A stretch of DNA of 50,849 nucleotides from Phil1 sp963643205 (lineage in GTDB: Bacteria > Bacillota > Clostridia > Christensenellales > CAG-138): positions 1 through 50,849 of the forward strand of contig CAVIJJ010000011.1 of assembly GCA_963643205.1 (NCBI GenBank). Direction: 5' to 3'. This document shows, piece by piece, positions 24,252 through 33,502 of the stretch. The translations under genes and the position numbers were made by a program. Within the stretch, counting starts at the first letter, position 1. Each line of letters begins with the position of its first letter. A model generated the notes under the pieces. The model was not told where the DNA came from and did not search any database. It was given only the letters and a program-made list of their open reading frames with translations.

Positions 24252-25553
24252 TTATTGTTTTATAATGCCTGTTGCGCCGTAGCGATTAAGTCCTGTTATC
24301 GTTACAGGAGCAATGGTGTTTATAAACTGATTGCCGTTTGGCTTCACGCCAACCTTAATATATGTATCGGTGTGTCCCCAAATATACCCGTTCTTTTCCT
24401 CTTCAAAAAGCACGTCCTGTGTGGTTCCCATAAGCGAGGAAACAAAGCTCCCTTCAAGTTCTTTGGAAATCTCTATAAGTCGTTTCGCGCGTTCATGCTT
24501 TTCGGTTGCGGAAAGCTGACCCGCCATGCTGTACGCGGGTGTACCCTTGCGGCGTGAATAGGGGAATACGTGTATTTTTGAAAGTTTTTGCTCGCGCACA
24601 AAGTTGACGGATTCCTCAAATTCTTTCTCCGTTTCGCCCGGAAATCCGACTATTACATCCGTTGTTATTGCGCAAAGCGGCATAGCCTGCCTTAGGCGAG
24701 AAACACAATCCGCGTAAAGCTCCGGTGTATAGCGCCGGTTCATGCGGGCAAGCACCGAAGCGCTGCCGCTTTGCAGAGAAAGATGAAACTGGCGGCACAC
24801 CAAACCGCTTTCACTTACGGTCTTTATAAATTCGTCGCTTAAAAGCTGCGGCTCAAGAGAACCGAGCCGTACGCGTACAATGTTTTTTAGCCCTTCCGCC
24901 TGCTTTATTGCGTCGCTCAATGTTATGGCATTGCGCTTATCTTTTCCGTAGGACATAAGATGAATGCCAGTAAGCACAACTTCTCTGTAACCCTCGTTGT
25001 CGAGCAGCTCAAGCTGATGCCTCACATCGTCAAGTGATCTGCTCCTTACTGGACCGCGAGCGTAGGGAATTATGCAATAAGTGCAGTATCTGTCGCAGCC
25101 GTCTTCTATTTTCAGGTACGCGCGTGTACGACCTTCCCGGCTTACGCTCAGATTTTCAAATTCATCCTTTGGCCCATGCGGAGTTACGGCTGATGTTTTC
25201 TGCTCCTCTTCGGCGGAAATAAGTCCTTCGGCAAGTTCAACAATTTTGCTGCGTTCACTCGTGCCGAGCACAAGCGATACTCCCGGCAGGTTAAGCGCTT
25301 CTTCGGGCGAGGTCTGCGCGTAACAGCCGGTTATTATCAGCTTTGCTTCGGGGCAAAGAGAATGGGCGCGGGATGCCATTTGGCGGGATTTTTTATCCCC
25401 GGTGGAGGTGACTGTGCAGGTGTTTATAACATATACATCGGCCTTGTCTTCAAAATCAACCACACTGTGACCGGCTTTTACAAACATTTCTCGCATGGCA
25501 TCGGTATCGTATTGATTTACTTTGCAGCCGAGCGTGCAGAAGGCAACTTTCAT
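24252..25553 (-). CDS. mtaB: tRNA t6A37 methylthiotransferase MtaB
   Basis: Radical SAM methylthiotransferase that converts t6A37 to ms2t6A37 in tRNA. The 433 aa product has the N-terminal UPF0004 domain with conserved cysteines in FCTLGCKVNQYDTD, NTCTVTS and ITGCYAQ, the radical SAM cluster CDRYCTYC, the family segment PYARGPVRSR and a C-terminal TRAM-type region (about 370-430). Its start overlaps the rsmE stop by four bases (25550-25553), implying coupled translation. Confidence 0.95.
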   Translation of the reverse strand: MKVAFCTLGCKVNQYDTDAMREMFVKAGHSVVDFEDKADVYVINTCTVTSTGDKKSRQMASRAHSLCPEAKLIITGCYAQTSPEEALNLPGVSLVLGTSERSKIVELAEGLISAEEEQKTSAVTPHGPKDEFENLSVSREGRTRAYLKIEDGCDRYCTYCIIPYARGPVRSRSLDDVRHQLELLDNEGYREVVLTGIHLMSYGKDKRNAITLSDAIKQAEGLKNIVRVRLGSLEPQLLSDEFIKTVSESGLVCRQFHLSLQSGSASVLARMNRRYTPELYADCVSRLRQAMPLCAITTDVIVGFPGETEKEFEESVNFVREQKLSKIHVFPYSRRKGTPAYSMAGQLSATEKHERAKRLIEISKELEGSFVSSLMGTTQDVLFEEEKNGYIWGHTDTYIKVGVKPNGNQFINTIAPVTITGLNRYGATGIIKQ

Positions 25554-26287
25554 GCTTCACCCTCCAAGTGATACATTATTATAGACGTTATAGCCGGACC
25601 GGCTGTTTCTGTGCGCAGTATCCTATGGCCAAGGGAAAAAGGTCTGGCGCCGATAGAAGAAAAAAACCTTGCTTCGTTATCGCTTATTCCGCCCTCGGGA
25701 CCAACGACTATACCTAAGCGATAGGCATCACAGCTTAAAGAAGAAAGCACATCTTTTAGAGAATGCTCATTTTCAAGCTCATACGCGAGCAACAGCGCGT
25801 CAAATGCTCCGGCATCAATCTCGCGGGTATCTATAAGCTCGTGTACACGCGGGACCATACCGCGGCGCGATTGCTTTGAAGCTTCCAGAGCAACGCGCTG
25901 ATAACGGTCCAGCTTTTTATTAAAATCCTTCTTGCTAAGCTTAACCACACTTCGCTCCATATTAACCGGAACAATGTCACTTATGCCAAGCTCTACACAT
26001 TTTTGTATTATGGATTCAAGCTTGCCTGCCTTAGGTAAACCCTGGAACAGTGTGAGCTTACAGCGCGGCTCGGTAAGGGCAGGGGAGGCGGACAGTATAT
26101 CAAAATGAACATCGGTTTTGCTTACGGATGTTATCTTGGCGTGGTAATCCATGCCCATGCCATCGCAAAGCATAACCTCATCTCCAGATCCGAGCCTCAG
26201 TACGGTTGAAATGTGCTTTACGTCATCACCATACAGCACGGCAGAAGAATCGGATATATCGCTTTTTTCTACGAAGAAACGGTTCAT
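25550..26287 (-). CDS. rsmE: 16S rRNA m3U1498 methyltransferase RsmE
   Basis: SPOUT-fold methyltransferase acting on 16S rRNA U1498. The 245 aa product begins MNRFFVEK, has an N-terminal PUA-like domain, the central segment QKCVELGISDIVPV and the C-terminal knot VVGPEGGISDNEARFF followed by LGHRILRTETAGPAI. Its start overlaps the prmA stop by four bases (ATGA at 26284-26287). Confidence 0.96.
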   Translation of the reverse strand: MNRFFVEKSDISDSSAVLYGDDVKHISTVLRLGSGDEVMLCDGMGMDYHAKITSVSKTDVHFDILSASPALTEPRCKLTLFQGLPKAGKLESIIQKCVELGISDIVPVNMERSVVKLSKKDFNKKLDRYQRVALEASKQSRRGMVPRVHELIDTREIDAGAFDALLLAYELENEHSLKDVLSSLSCDAYRLGIVVGPEGGISDNEARFFSSIGARPFSLGHRILRTETAGPAITSIIMYHLEGEA

Positions 26288-27255
26288 GCTCGCTTCTCCG
26301 CAAGTATTGCGCGCCAGTCTCCGCCGCGGCGTATTTCAATTATGCGCAGTCCCGCCGCAGTCAGGGCAGCCGCCACTTCATCCTCACGGTTGTCTATTAT
26401 GCCGGATGTTATGAATTTTCCGCCGTCCTCAAGCAGCTTCACCGCATAAGGCGCAAGCGCGATAATTACGGAGGCCACTATGTTTGCCGTAACTATCGGG
26501 TAGCGTTTTGATTCTATTTTGCTGCGCAGCGCGTTGTCGGTAAGTACATCGCCAGTAAGCACTGTGTAACGATCCTTGCCTATTCCGTTAAGTGCGGCGT
26601 TTTCATAGGCTATTGTTTCAGCTATCGGGTCTATATCAACGGCTATGGCATCCTTTGCGCCAAGTATAAGCGCCGCGATTGAAAGTATGCCGCTGCCGCA
26701 GCCAAGGTCAACAACGCTGTCACCTTCTTTTACGAAATCGTCTATATATTCAAGGCACATGCGCGTGGTGGGGTGCGAACCCGTGCCGAAGGCCATACCG
26801 GGATCGAGCGAAAGTACGCTCCTGCCGTCAGCATCAAAATCGTCTTCCCATGATGGTCTTACAAGCAGGCGCTTACCAACAGTGAAGGGCTTATATGCTT
26901 CCTTCCACGCGTTAAGCCACACTGAATCGTCAACGGTTTGAACTACCGTATTAAGGCTGCCTATGTCAAAGCCAAGCTGCATCGTTTTCAATTCTGCAAG
27001 CGAGGCTCTAAGGGAGGCTATCGCAGCGTTGGCTTCATCATTATCATCTATGTATGCTTTTACGCAGGGCTCACCGGCGCAAAGTTCGTCCATATCGGCA
27101 AAATCCCAATATTTTGCACTTTTTTGCAAAAAATCGGCTATTTCTTCGCGTCCTTGAACTATTTCAAGCTGCTCCATGCCAAGCATTGAAAAGCGCGCGC
27201 ATACGGCATCAAGTCCTGCCTCGGTGGTAAATACGGAAATCTCTCTATACTTCAT
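26284..27255 (-). CDS. prmA: Ribosomal protein L11 methyltransferase PrmA
   Basis: SAM-dependent enzyme that methylates ribosomal protein L11. The product is 323 aa from the ATG at 27255, which has GGAG 8 bases upstream and gives MKYREISVFTTEAGLDAV, as in homologues. The catalytic domain shows DPGMAFGTGSHPTTRMCLE, VVDLGCGSGILSIAA, the acidic AVDIDPIA and NIVASVII. In Bacillus prmA follows dnaJ on the same strand; here it lies convergent to it as the head of a four-gene minus-strand operon. Confidence 0.96.
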   Translation of the reverse strand: MKYREISVFTTEAGLDAVCARFSMLGMEQLEIVQGREEIADFLQKSAKYWDFADMDELCAGEPCVKAYIDDNDEANAAIASLRASLAELKTMQLGFDIGSLNTVVQTVDDSVWLNAWKEAYKPFTVGKRLLVRPSWEDDFDADGRSVLSLDPGMAFGTGSHPTTRMCLEYIDDFVKEGDSVVDLGCGSGILSIAALILGAKDAIAVDIDPIAETIAYENAALNGIGKDRYTVLTGDVLTDNALRSKIESKRYPIVTANIVASVIIALAPYAVKLLEDGGKFITSGIIDNREDEVAAALTAAGLRIIEIRRGGDWRAILAEKRA

Positions 27256-27286
27256 TAGCTTACTCCATTTTTTGTTTTCAATTGAT

Positions 27287-27315
27287 ATGATATTACATTT
27301 TGGCTTCATTCGCAA
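27287..27315 (-). promoter_or_regulatory. Promoter of the prmA-rsmE-mtaB-HIT operon
   Basis: Minus-strand TTGCGA (27310-27315), 17 bp spacer, TATCAT (27287-27292), about 30 bases before prmA. Confidence 0.5.
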
Positions 27316-27384
27316 CTGCATTCGGCTGATTGCATTCCCCTTGGAGACAAATGAATTTCTGCCTCAGTAACATTACCATTATAT

Positions 27385-27420
27385 AAACAAAACCTCCGCA
27401 TAGTCAGTTACGCGGAGGTT
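27385..27420 (-). terminator. Terminator of the DUF1002 gene
   Basis: AACCTCCGC (27391-27399) pairs with GCGGAGGTT (27412-27420). On the minus strand the stem is followed by TTTGTTT. On the plus strand it is followed by TTTT. Confidence 0.85.
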
Positions 27421-27439
27421 TTTTAATTGTAATTATGTT

Positions 27440-28318
27440 TTATTTATTGCCGCCGAAAAGACGGGTGAAGAAATTGCCTACGGAGGCGAAGAAATTCTTA
27501 ACGCTTTCACCAATCTTGCTTATTGTCTGGCCTATCTTACCGGCATTGTCAACCGTTTTGGCTATACCGACAAGCTTATCCTTAAGCTCGTCCGTATCCA
27601 GCTTTTCAAGGCTGCGGCAAAGGGATACCAGCTGATCCTTCTGCGAATCGGTAAGAGAAACATTATATGTTTCGCACAGCTTATCGATTTCGGCCTTAAC
27701 TTCCTCATCGGTCATTGTCTGGGTTTGATCCAGAATTTCCTTCAGCCCGTTAACTAACTGGGTAGCTTCCTCGCTGCCTATATACTCTGCAAGGTTGCCT
27801 GTGGTTACAAGCTCCTCAACACCAACGGCTTTTGCTATCTCGCTAAGACTGGTGCCGGTAATATCCTCATACGCTTTATATATGCCTGTAAGCGCGGCCG
27901 TACCGGATACGTCAAACGGAGCGGTAATTATAACCTTTGCGTCGGTAATGCCGGCGGTGGTAAGGGCGTTAATATACATCTCAGAGGTGCACCAGTTGAT
28001 GTGCTTTGTGGTTATCTGAAGGCCGCTGCCGGGTTCATCTATGACTATATACGTGCATGAAAGGGCCACGTTACCAATCTTGCGTTCAGGCGCGATACCC
28101 TCAAGGTAAGCGCGTTCATCCGCGTTTGTAACGGTAATCTCGATTACATCACCCGGTTCAATACCAAAGTCTGCATAAACCTGGGCGCGTTCTTCCTCAT
28201 CAAGATCCGCGCCTATTGTTACGCGCGCATCGCCCTGCTCTATTGCCATGGCACCGGCAGGTATCAAACAAAGCAGCATACAAGCCGCCATTATAACGGA
28301 TAATATTCTCTTCTTCAT
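27440..28318 (-). CDS. Exported DUF1002-domain protein (YpuA-like)
   Basis: Product of 292 aa with a clear signal peptide (MKKR, hydrophobic core, cleavage after GAMA near residue 24). The mature part matches DUF1002: GADLDEEERAQVYADFGI, a Thr/Ile-rich beta segment with INWCTSEMYINAL and KVIITAPFDVSGTAAL, then helical repeats with MTDEEVKAEIDKLCETYN. The C-terminus forms an amphipathic, Phe-rich helix (FFASVGNFFTRLFGG) that could touch the membrane. The function of the family is unknown. Own promoter and terminator; AAGGAGGA lies 6 bases before the ATG. Confidence 0.92.
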   Translation of the reverse strand: MKKRILSVIMAACMLLCLIPAGAMAIEQGDARVTIGADLDEEERAQVYADFGIEPGDVIEITVTNADERAYLEGIAPERKIGNVALSCTYIVIDEPGSGLQITTKHINWCTSEMYINALTTAGITDAKVIITAPFDVSGTAALTGIYKAYEDITGTSLSEIAKAVGVEELVTTGNLAEYIGSEEATQLVNGLKEILDQTQTMTDEEVKAEIDKLCETYNVSLTDSQKDQLVSLCRSLEKLDTDELKDKLVGIAKTVDNAGKIGQTISKIGESVKNFFASVGNFFTRLFGGNK

Positions 28319-28361
28319 AATCAGTCCTCCTTCAGGCTTCCGGCATAGGAAACCAACGATA

Positions 28362-28370
28362 GTGATTATA
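28362..28370 (-). promoter_or_regulatory. Extended -10 promoter element of the DUF1002 gene
   Basis: Minus-strand TGGTATAAT (TATAAT at 28365-28370) about 48 bases before the gene. No convincing -35 box is seen. Confidence 0.5.
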
Positions 28371-28424
28371 CCACACTTTTTATCGATTCATATTAACAGG
28401 ATGTGAACTTTGAAGATAAATATG

Positions 28425-28433
28425 TGCTATAAT
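28425..28433 (+). promoter_or_regulatory. Extended -10 promoter element of priA
   Basis: TGCTATAAT (TATAAT at 28428-28433), 36 bases before priA. It probably starts the long priA-to-rpe transcription unit. Confidence 0.5.
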
Positions 28434-28469
28434 CAATAATTAAGACAGAATGAAAGGCGGTGAACGGTC

Positions 28470-30737
28470 ATGTTCGCAAAGGTAATAGTTGATGTGGCGC
28501 ACAGCAATGTGGACAGGCTGTTTACCTATGAAATACCCGGGAACTTATCAGTATCGGTCGGCCAGAGAGTGCTGGTTCCGTTTGGCGGAAACAATCGAAA
28601 TATAGAGGGCTTTGTTATAGAGAAAAGCGACACTGCACCGGAAAACATAAGCGCGATTAAGCACATTATACGTACGATGGAGCCATATCCCGCGCTTACC
28701 GGTGAACAAATAGAGCTTGCTAAATGGATTAGTAAAAGCTACCATTGCCTGCTTGTGGAAGCACTTAGGCTGATGATACCGGCTCAGTTAAGAGGCGGCC
28801 GCGTTAAGGAGAAAACAGAACGAATAGTACGCTTGGCGGACGGAATTGATGCGCGGCTCGCGCTTGATTCGCTGAAAGACGGCAGCGGAAAATCAAAAGC
28901 ACCTAAACAGACGGAGGTTCTGGAGCTTATAAACAGAATGAACACCGCGGTTAGTGTGCGGGATATAAATTCATTTATTCCGAATGCAACGCCTGCGATA
29001 AACGCCCTGATAAAGAAGGGCGTGCTTACGGACGATGATTTTGTTGTTTTCAGAAATCCGTTCGCAAACGTGGATTCCCAGCCGAGCGAACCGCCCCTGC
29101 TTACCATTGACCAGAGTGCGGCTCTAAAAAAAATAAACGAAAGCATAGATAAAGGCGTGGGCACAAGCCTTTTGTTCGGCGTTACCGGCAGCGGGAAAAC
29201 CGAAGTATATATGCAGGCAATCAGCCACGCAATAGCGCTGGGCGGGCAGGCGATAGTACTTGTGCCTGAAATATCGCTTACTCCGCAGGCTATGCAGCGG
29301 TTCAGAAGCCGATTCGGCGAACGCGTCGCCGTACTGCACAGCCGCCTGTCATCGGGAGAAAGATACGATGAATGGCGCAGAATACGCCTGGGCATGGTAG
29401 ATGTGGTTATAGGCGCGCGCAGTGCGGTATTCGCCCCGCTAGAAAGGGTTAAACTTATTGTAATAGATGAGGAGCATGAGCAAAGTTATCACAGCGATCA
29501 TACTCCGCGTTATTCCGCCTCTGAGGTTGCGGGTAAGCGTGCGGACCTTTCGGGTGCCGCTGTTGTACTCGGAAGCGCAACGCCGTCAATAGCTTCATTC
29601 AGGCGTGCGCTGAATGGACGTTACACGCTCATAAACCTGCCGAATCGCGTAAACAACGCGCCTCTTCCAAAGGTAAAAATAGTTGATATGCGCGCGGAAT
29701 TTATGAAGGGCAATACCAGCGTATTCAGCGAAGCATTAGCCGGCGAATTAAGAAAATGCTTTGAGGCCGGTGAGCAGGCCATTCTTTTTATGAATCGCAG
29801 GGGATATTCAACGTTTGTATCTTGCCGCGGCTGCGGATATACATTAAAATGCCCTGACTGCGACGTGTCAATGACATACCATAAATACGAAAACGTTATG
29901 AAATGCCATTATTGCGGCCATACGGCGAGAATACCCGCAAAATGTCCGCAATGCGGTAAGCCGTACCTAAAGTACTTTGGAGTCGGTACGCAGCAGGTGG
30001 AAGAACAGCTTCATGAGCAGTTCCCCGGTATAACATCGCTCAGGATGGACTATGACACAACTCAGAGCAAAGATGCGCACTATAAAATACTTGATAAATT
30101 CATGCGCGGCGAGGCGGATGTGCTTATAGGCACTCAGATGATCGCGAAGGGCTTGGATATTCCAAACGTTACAACCGTAGGCGTTATAGCGGCGGATACT
30201 ATGCTGCATGTTCCGGATTTTAGAAGTTCGGAACGCACATTCCAACTGCTTACGCAGGTAGCGGGGCGAGCCGGTCGAGGCGAACGAGAAGGAAGTGTTG
30301 TGGTGCAGAGCTATACGCCGGAGCATGCCGTGATAGAGCTGGCAGCACGCCAGGACTATCGAGGATTCTATGATTATGAAATCGCGTCCAGACGTGCAGG
30401 CTTATTCCCGCCGTTCTCGATTTTTATACGTATCGTGTTTACGGGCGAGGATGAAATTTCAATAGAACGAATAAACGATGAATTCGCGGCGGAACTTAAA
30501 CGACGTATATATGAAGCGCTGGATAGCTCAGACGCAAGCAGAAATGAGTTGCTTTTCATAATAGCGTCTCCGGCTCCCATGAAAAAACGCCAGGGCCTGT
30601 ATAGATACGAAACACTTATGAAACTTGTCCGTACAAAGCATACCGCGGCGGTAATTGACGCGATATATGCCCTGTGCGATGAGCGCAGACGAAGTGAAAT
30701 GGGCAACGTGGAGATAAACCCAACGGATATGTTCTGA
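28470..30737 (+). CDS. priA: Primosomal protein N' (replication restart helicase PriA)
   Basis: Reloads the replicative helicase at collapsed forks. The 755 aa product has the N-terminal 3'-DNA-binding domain, Walker A GVTGSGKT near 237-244, DEEH near 333, eight cysteines of two zinc sites (CRGCGYTLKCPDCD and CHYCGHTARIPAKCPQCG, about 452-495) and a C-terminal helicase domain with GTQMIAKGLDIPNVT and QVAGRAGRG. AAAGGCGGTGA precedes the ATG. Confidence 0.97.
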   Translation: MFAKVIVDVAHSNVDRLFTYEIPGNLSVSVGQRVLVPFGGNNRNIEGFVIEKSDTAPENISAIKHIIRTMEPYPALTGEQIELAKWISKSYHCLLVEALRLMIPAQLRGGRVKEKTERIVRLADGIDARLALDSLKDGSGKSKAPKQTEVLELINRMNTAVSVRDINSFIPNATPAINALIKKGVLTDDDFVVFRNPFANVDSQPSEPPLLTIDQSAALKKINESIDKGVGTSLLFGVTGSGKTEVYMQAISHAIALGGQAIVLVPEISLTPQAMQRFRSRFGERVAVLHSRLSSGERYDEWRRIRLGMVDVVIGARSAVFAPLERVKLIVIDEEHEQSYHSDHTPRYSASEVAGKRADLSGAAVVLGSATPSIASFRRALNGRYTLINLPNRVNNAPLPKVKIVDMRAEFMKGNTSVFSEALAGELRKCFEAGEQAILFMNRRGYSTFVSCRGCGYTLKCPDCDVSMTYHKYENVMKCHYCGHTARIPAKCPQCGKPYLKYFGVGTQQVEEQLHEQFPGITSLRMDYDTTQSKDAHYKILDKFMRGEADVLIGTQMIAKGLDIPNVTTVGVIAADTMLHVPDFRSSERTFQLLTQVAGRAGRGEREGSVVVQSYTPEHAVIELAARQDYRGFYDYEIASRRAGLFPPFSIFIRIVFTGEDEISIERINDEFAAELKRRIYEALDSSDASRNELLFIIASPAPMKKRQGLYRYETLMKLVRTKHTAAVIDAIYALCDERRRSEMGNVEINPTDMF

Positions 30738-30740
30738 GTA

Positions 30741-30770
30741 TTGATAAAGAGTGCTTTTTTAAGGTATAAT
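30741..30770 (+). promoter_or_regulatory. Promoter ahead of def
   Basis: TTGATA (30741-30746), 18 bp spacer, TATAAT (30765-30770), immediately after the priA stop. It gives def-fmt and the following genes a start of their own. Confidence 0.7.
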
Positions 30771-30798
30771 ATCTTGATATAAATGCGGAGGAGAACTT

Positions 30799-31275
30799 AT
30801 GGCTAAAAGACGAATTTTCACAGGCAACGCAGAGTGCCTTTACAAGGTTTGCAAAAAGGTTGATCGCTTTGATAAGCGCCTTGCGATCTTGCTTGATGAT
30901 ATGGCAGAAACTATGTATGCCGCCGAAGGCGTTGGACTTGCCGCGCCGCAGGTTGGTATACTTAAACGCGCTGTTGTAATAGATTGCGGAGACGGTCTTG
31001 TTGAACTTATAAATCCCGAAATACTTGAAACCAGCGGAGAGCAGGGCGGCTATGAAGGCTGTCTCTCTTTCCCGGGTGAAAGCGGGTATGTTGTAAGACC
31101 AAATCATGTACGCGTTCGTGCTATGAATCGTTTGGGTGAAGAGTGCGAATATGTAGGCGAAGGCCTGTTTGCCCGCGCTATACTGCACGAAACGGATCAC
31201 CTGAACGGCCTTGTATACAAAAGGCTTATTACCGAAGCGCCCGAAGGCTTTGATGAAAACGAGGAAGATGAATGA
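30799..31275 (+). CDS. def: Peptide deformylase
   Basis: Metalloenzyme that removes the formyl group from nascent protein N-termini. The 158 aa product has the three family motifs: GVGLAAPQVG (about 49-58), EGCLSFPG (with the metal-binding Cys) and HETDHLNG (HExxH type, 130-134). GGAGGAG lies before the ATG. Its last bases overlap the fmt start as ATGA, pairing the deformylase with the formyltransferase that makes its substrate. Confidence 0.97.
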   Translation: MAKRRIFTGNAECLYKVCKKVDRFDKRLAILLDDMAETMYAAEGVGLAAPQVGILKRAVVIDCGDGLVELINPEILETSGEQGGYEGCLSFPGESGYVVRPNHVRVRAMNRLGEECEYVGEGLFARAILHETDHLNGLVYKRLITEAPEGFDENEEDE

Positions 31276-32201
31276 AGATAGCTTTTCTGGGCACGCCTGA
31301 TTTTGCATTGCCTTCATTAAAAATGCTTCACGAGCGTGGGGATGAGGTTGTTGTATTTACGCAGCCCGATAAGCCTGTTGGTCGAAAAGCAATAATGACG
31401 GCTCCACCGGTGAAAAAAGCGGCGCTTGAGTACGGCATGAAGGTCTACCAATTCGATAAAATCAAAGGAGCGGAAGGCGCGGCGGCCTTAAAAGCGGAAA
31501 AGCCGGATCTTATGGTGACTGCCGCTTTCGGACAAATACTCAGCCGCGAAAATCTCGATGTGCCGAAATACGGCTGCATAAACGTGCATGGGAGTCTCTT
31601 GCCGAAATACAGAGGGGCAGCCCCGATTCAGTGGGCTGTTATAAACGGTGAAAAGGTGACCGGCGTAACCACCATGCTTACCGATGTGGGTCTTGACACA
31701 GGCGATATTCTGCTGAAAAGAGAAACAGAAATCGGCGAAAACGAAACCGCCGGAGAATTATTCGACCGATTGGCCGAACTTGGAGCGGATACGCTGAATG
31801 AGACGATAGAACTTCTTTTAGCCGGAAAACTTGCGCCTGTTAAACAGAACGAAGCTGAGGCGACAAAGTGCGGCATGATAAAAAAGGAGTATGGGCATAT
31901 TGATTTCTCAAAGGGAAGTGACGCGGTACATAATCTTGTTCGTGGCATGAATCCCTGGCCGTGTGCTTACGCAATGTTAAACGGCGAGGCGGTAAAAATT
32001 TGGACAACACGCCATTCGGTTGCTCAGCAAAGCCGCGGTGAACCCGGCCTAATAATAAGAGCGGATAGGTTCAACGGAATTCTTGTCGATTGCGGGGACG
32101 GCGTAATAGAGATAACGGAGCTTCAGTTCCCGGGCGCAAAACGTATGGATGCCATAAGCGCTGTTCTTGGACACAAAATTGCGTATGAGGTATTTAAGTG
32201 A
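31272..32201 (+). CDS. fmt: Methionyl-tRNA formyltransferase
   Basis: Formylates initiator Met-tRNA using 10-formyltetrahydrofolate. The 309 aa product begins KIAFLGTPDFALPSL and contains the folate-site segment NVHGSLLPKYRGAAPIQWA and the downstream TDVGLDTGDILL; the C-terminal OB-like domain covers about 205-309. Its start overlaps def and its stop overlaps rsmB (GTGA), so def-fmt-rsmB are read as a coupled series. Confidence 0.97.
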   Translation: MKIAFLGTPDFALPSLKMLHERGDEVVVFTQPDKPVGRKAIMTAPPVKKAALEYGMKVYQFDKIKGAEGAAALKAEKPDLMVTAAFGQILSRENLDVPKYGCINVHGSLLPKYRGAAPIQWAVINGEKVTGVTTMLTDVGLDTGDILLKRETEIGENETAGELFDRLAELGADTLNETIELLLAGKLAPVKQNEAEATKCGMIKKEYGHIDFSKGSDAVHNLVRGMNPWPCAYAMLNGEAVKIWTTRHSVAQQSRGEPGLIIRADRFNGILVDCGDGVIEITELQFPGAKRMDAISAVLGHKIAYEVFK

Positions 32202-33499
32202 GCACCCGTCGTATAGCCCTAAATGCCCTTTCAGAGATAATCGATAAGGGGGCATACGCCAATCTTTGCCTGAAGAAGGCTGAAAATGGTCTCGGCGAAA
32301 GAGACGCGAAGTGGGTTTCCGCAGCTGTATATTGCACTCTTGATCATCTTATGATGATAGACAGAATAATAGCTATGCACGCTAAGGGCAAGCAGGATAA
32401 GGCAATACGGAACATACTGCGTTTGGGTGTATGCCAGGCAAAATACATGAATGTACCGGATTCGGCAGCGTGCAATGAATCTGTACGCCTTACGAAGGAG
32501 ATAGGCAAGGGTGCGCTTTCGGGCTATGTAAACGGTGTTATGCGGTCGGTTTGCCGCTGCAGTGATTTGCCGCCGCTTCCGGAAGATATAACGGAGCGGC
32601 TAAGCATTAAATACAGCTGGCCTGAATGGCTTGCAAAAGAACTTGTTGAGGATTACGGAGCCGAAGAGGCTGAAAGTATAATGGCGGAACAAACGCATGA
32701 TTTTTGCGTTAGAGCGCAGTGGCCATATACCTCAAATGAATTGGAAACGGAACTTAGCGTAAAAAGGCTGAACTTCAGGCATGGCAAAATAGATGAAAAC
32801 GCTTTTTGCCTTGAAAGCGGTTTCAATGTTGAAAAAGAGCCGCTGTTTAAGCAAGGTAAAATAACCGTGCAGAGTGAAAGCGCGATGCTTGTATGCCGTG
32901 CTCTTGATCCTAAACCCGGAATGAGAATACTGGATGCGTGCTGTGCTCCGGGTGGCAAAACAGCCTATATGGCATCGCTTACCGGAAACAGTTGCCAAAT
33001 TACGGGCTTTGAACTGCATGAGCACAGGCACGATCTTACAATTAATACATTAAAAAGGCTGCGTGTTGACTGCGCAAATGTAATTTGCAGGGACTCATCC
33101 GAGTATGATGAGAAATTTGAACGGGCATTTGATGCCGTATTGGTGGATGCGCCCTGCTCCGGGCTTGGAGTGAGAGGAAAGCCGGACGTGCGCTACGCAA
33201 AAACGAGTACCATGGTAGAGGAACTGAGTAAGCTGCAGCTTAAAATACTCAGTACATGCTCGCGCTATGTAAAGCCCGGTGGAACTTTGGTTTATTCAAC
33301 CTGTACAGTGTCGCGCAGAGAAAACAGAGAGGTTGCGGAGCAATTCCTTTCCGAAAACGAGAATTACGTTCCCGGCAGCATAAATGAAATATTACCGGAG
33401 ACCATGCAAAAAAGGGCAGAAAACGGAATGATTCAGCTTTTGCCGCAGCTCGACGGTACAGAAGGATTTTTTATAGCTAAATTTATACGCAGGAGATAA
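32198..33499 (+). CDS. rsmB: 16S rRNA m5C967 methyltransferase RsmB
   Basis: Product of 433 aa with an N-terminal NusB-like RNA-binding domain (about 1-130) and a C-terminal SAM methyltransferase domain. The latter shows LDACCAPGGKTAYMA (SAM site), VDAPCSGLGVRGKPDVRY (catalytic Cys) and VYSTCTVSRRENREV (second Cys). The GTG start lies in the GTGA overlap with the fmt stop. It is followed by rlmN after three bases. Confidence 0.96.
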   Translation: MSTRRIALNALSEIIDKGAYANLCLKKAENGLGERDAKWVSAAVYCTLDHLMMIDRIIAMHAKGKQDKAIRNILRLGVCQAKYMNVPDSAACNESVRLTKEIGKGALSGYVNGVMRSVCRCSDLPPLPEDITERLSIKYSWPEWLAKELVEDYGAEEAESIMAEQTHDFCVRAQWPYTSNELETELSVKRLNFRHGKIDENAFCLESGFNVEKEPLFKQGKITVQSESAMLVCRALDPKPGMRILDACCAPGGKTAYMASLTGNSCQITGFELHEHRHDLTINTLKRLRVDCANVICRDSSEYDEKFERAFDAVLVDAPCSGLGVRGKPDVRYAKTSTMVEELSKLQLKILSTCSRYVKPGGTLVYSTCTVSRRENREVAEQFLSENENYVPGSINEILPETMQKRAENGMIQLLPQLDGTEGFFIAKFIRRR

Positions 33500-33502
33500 C
33501 GA

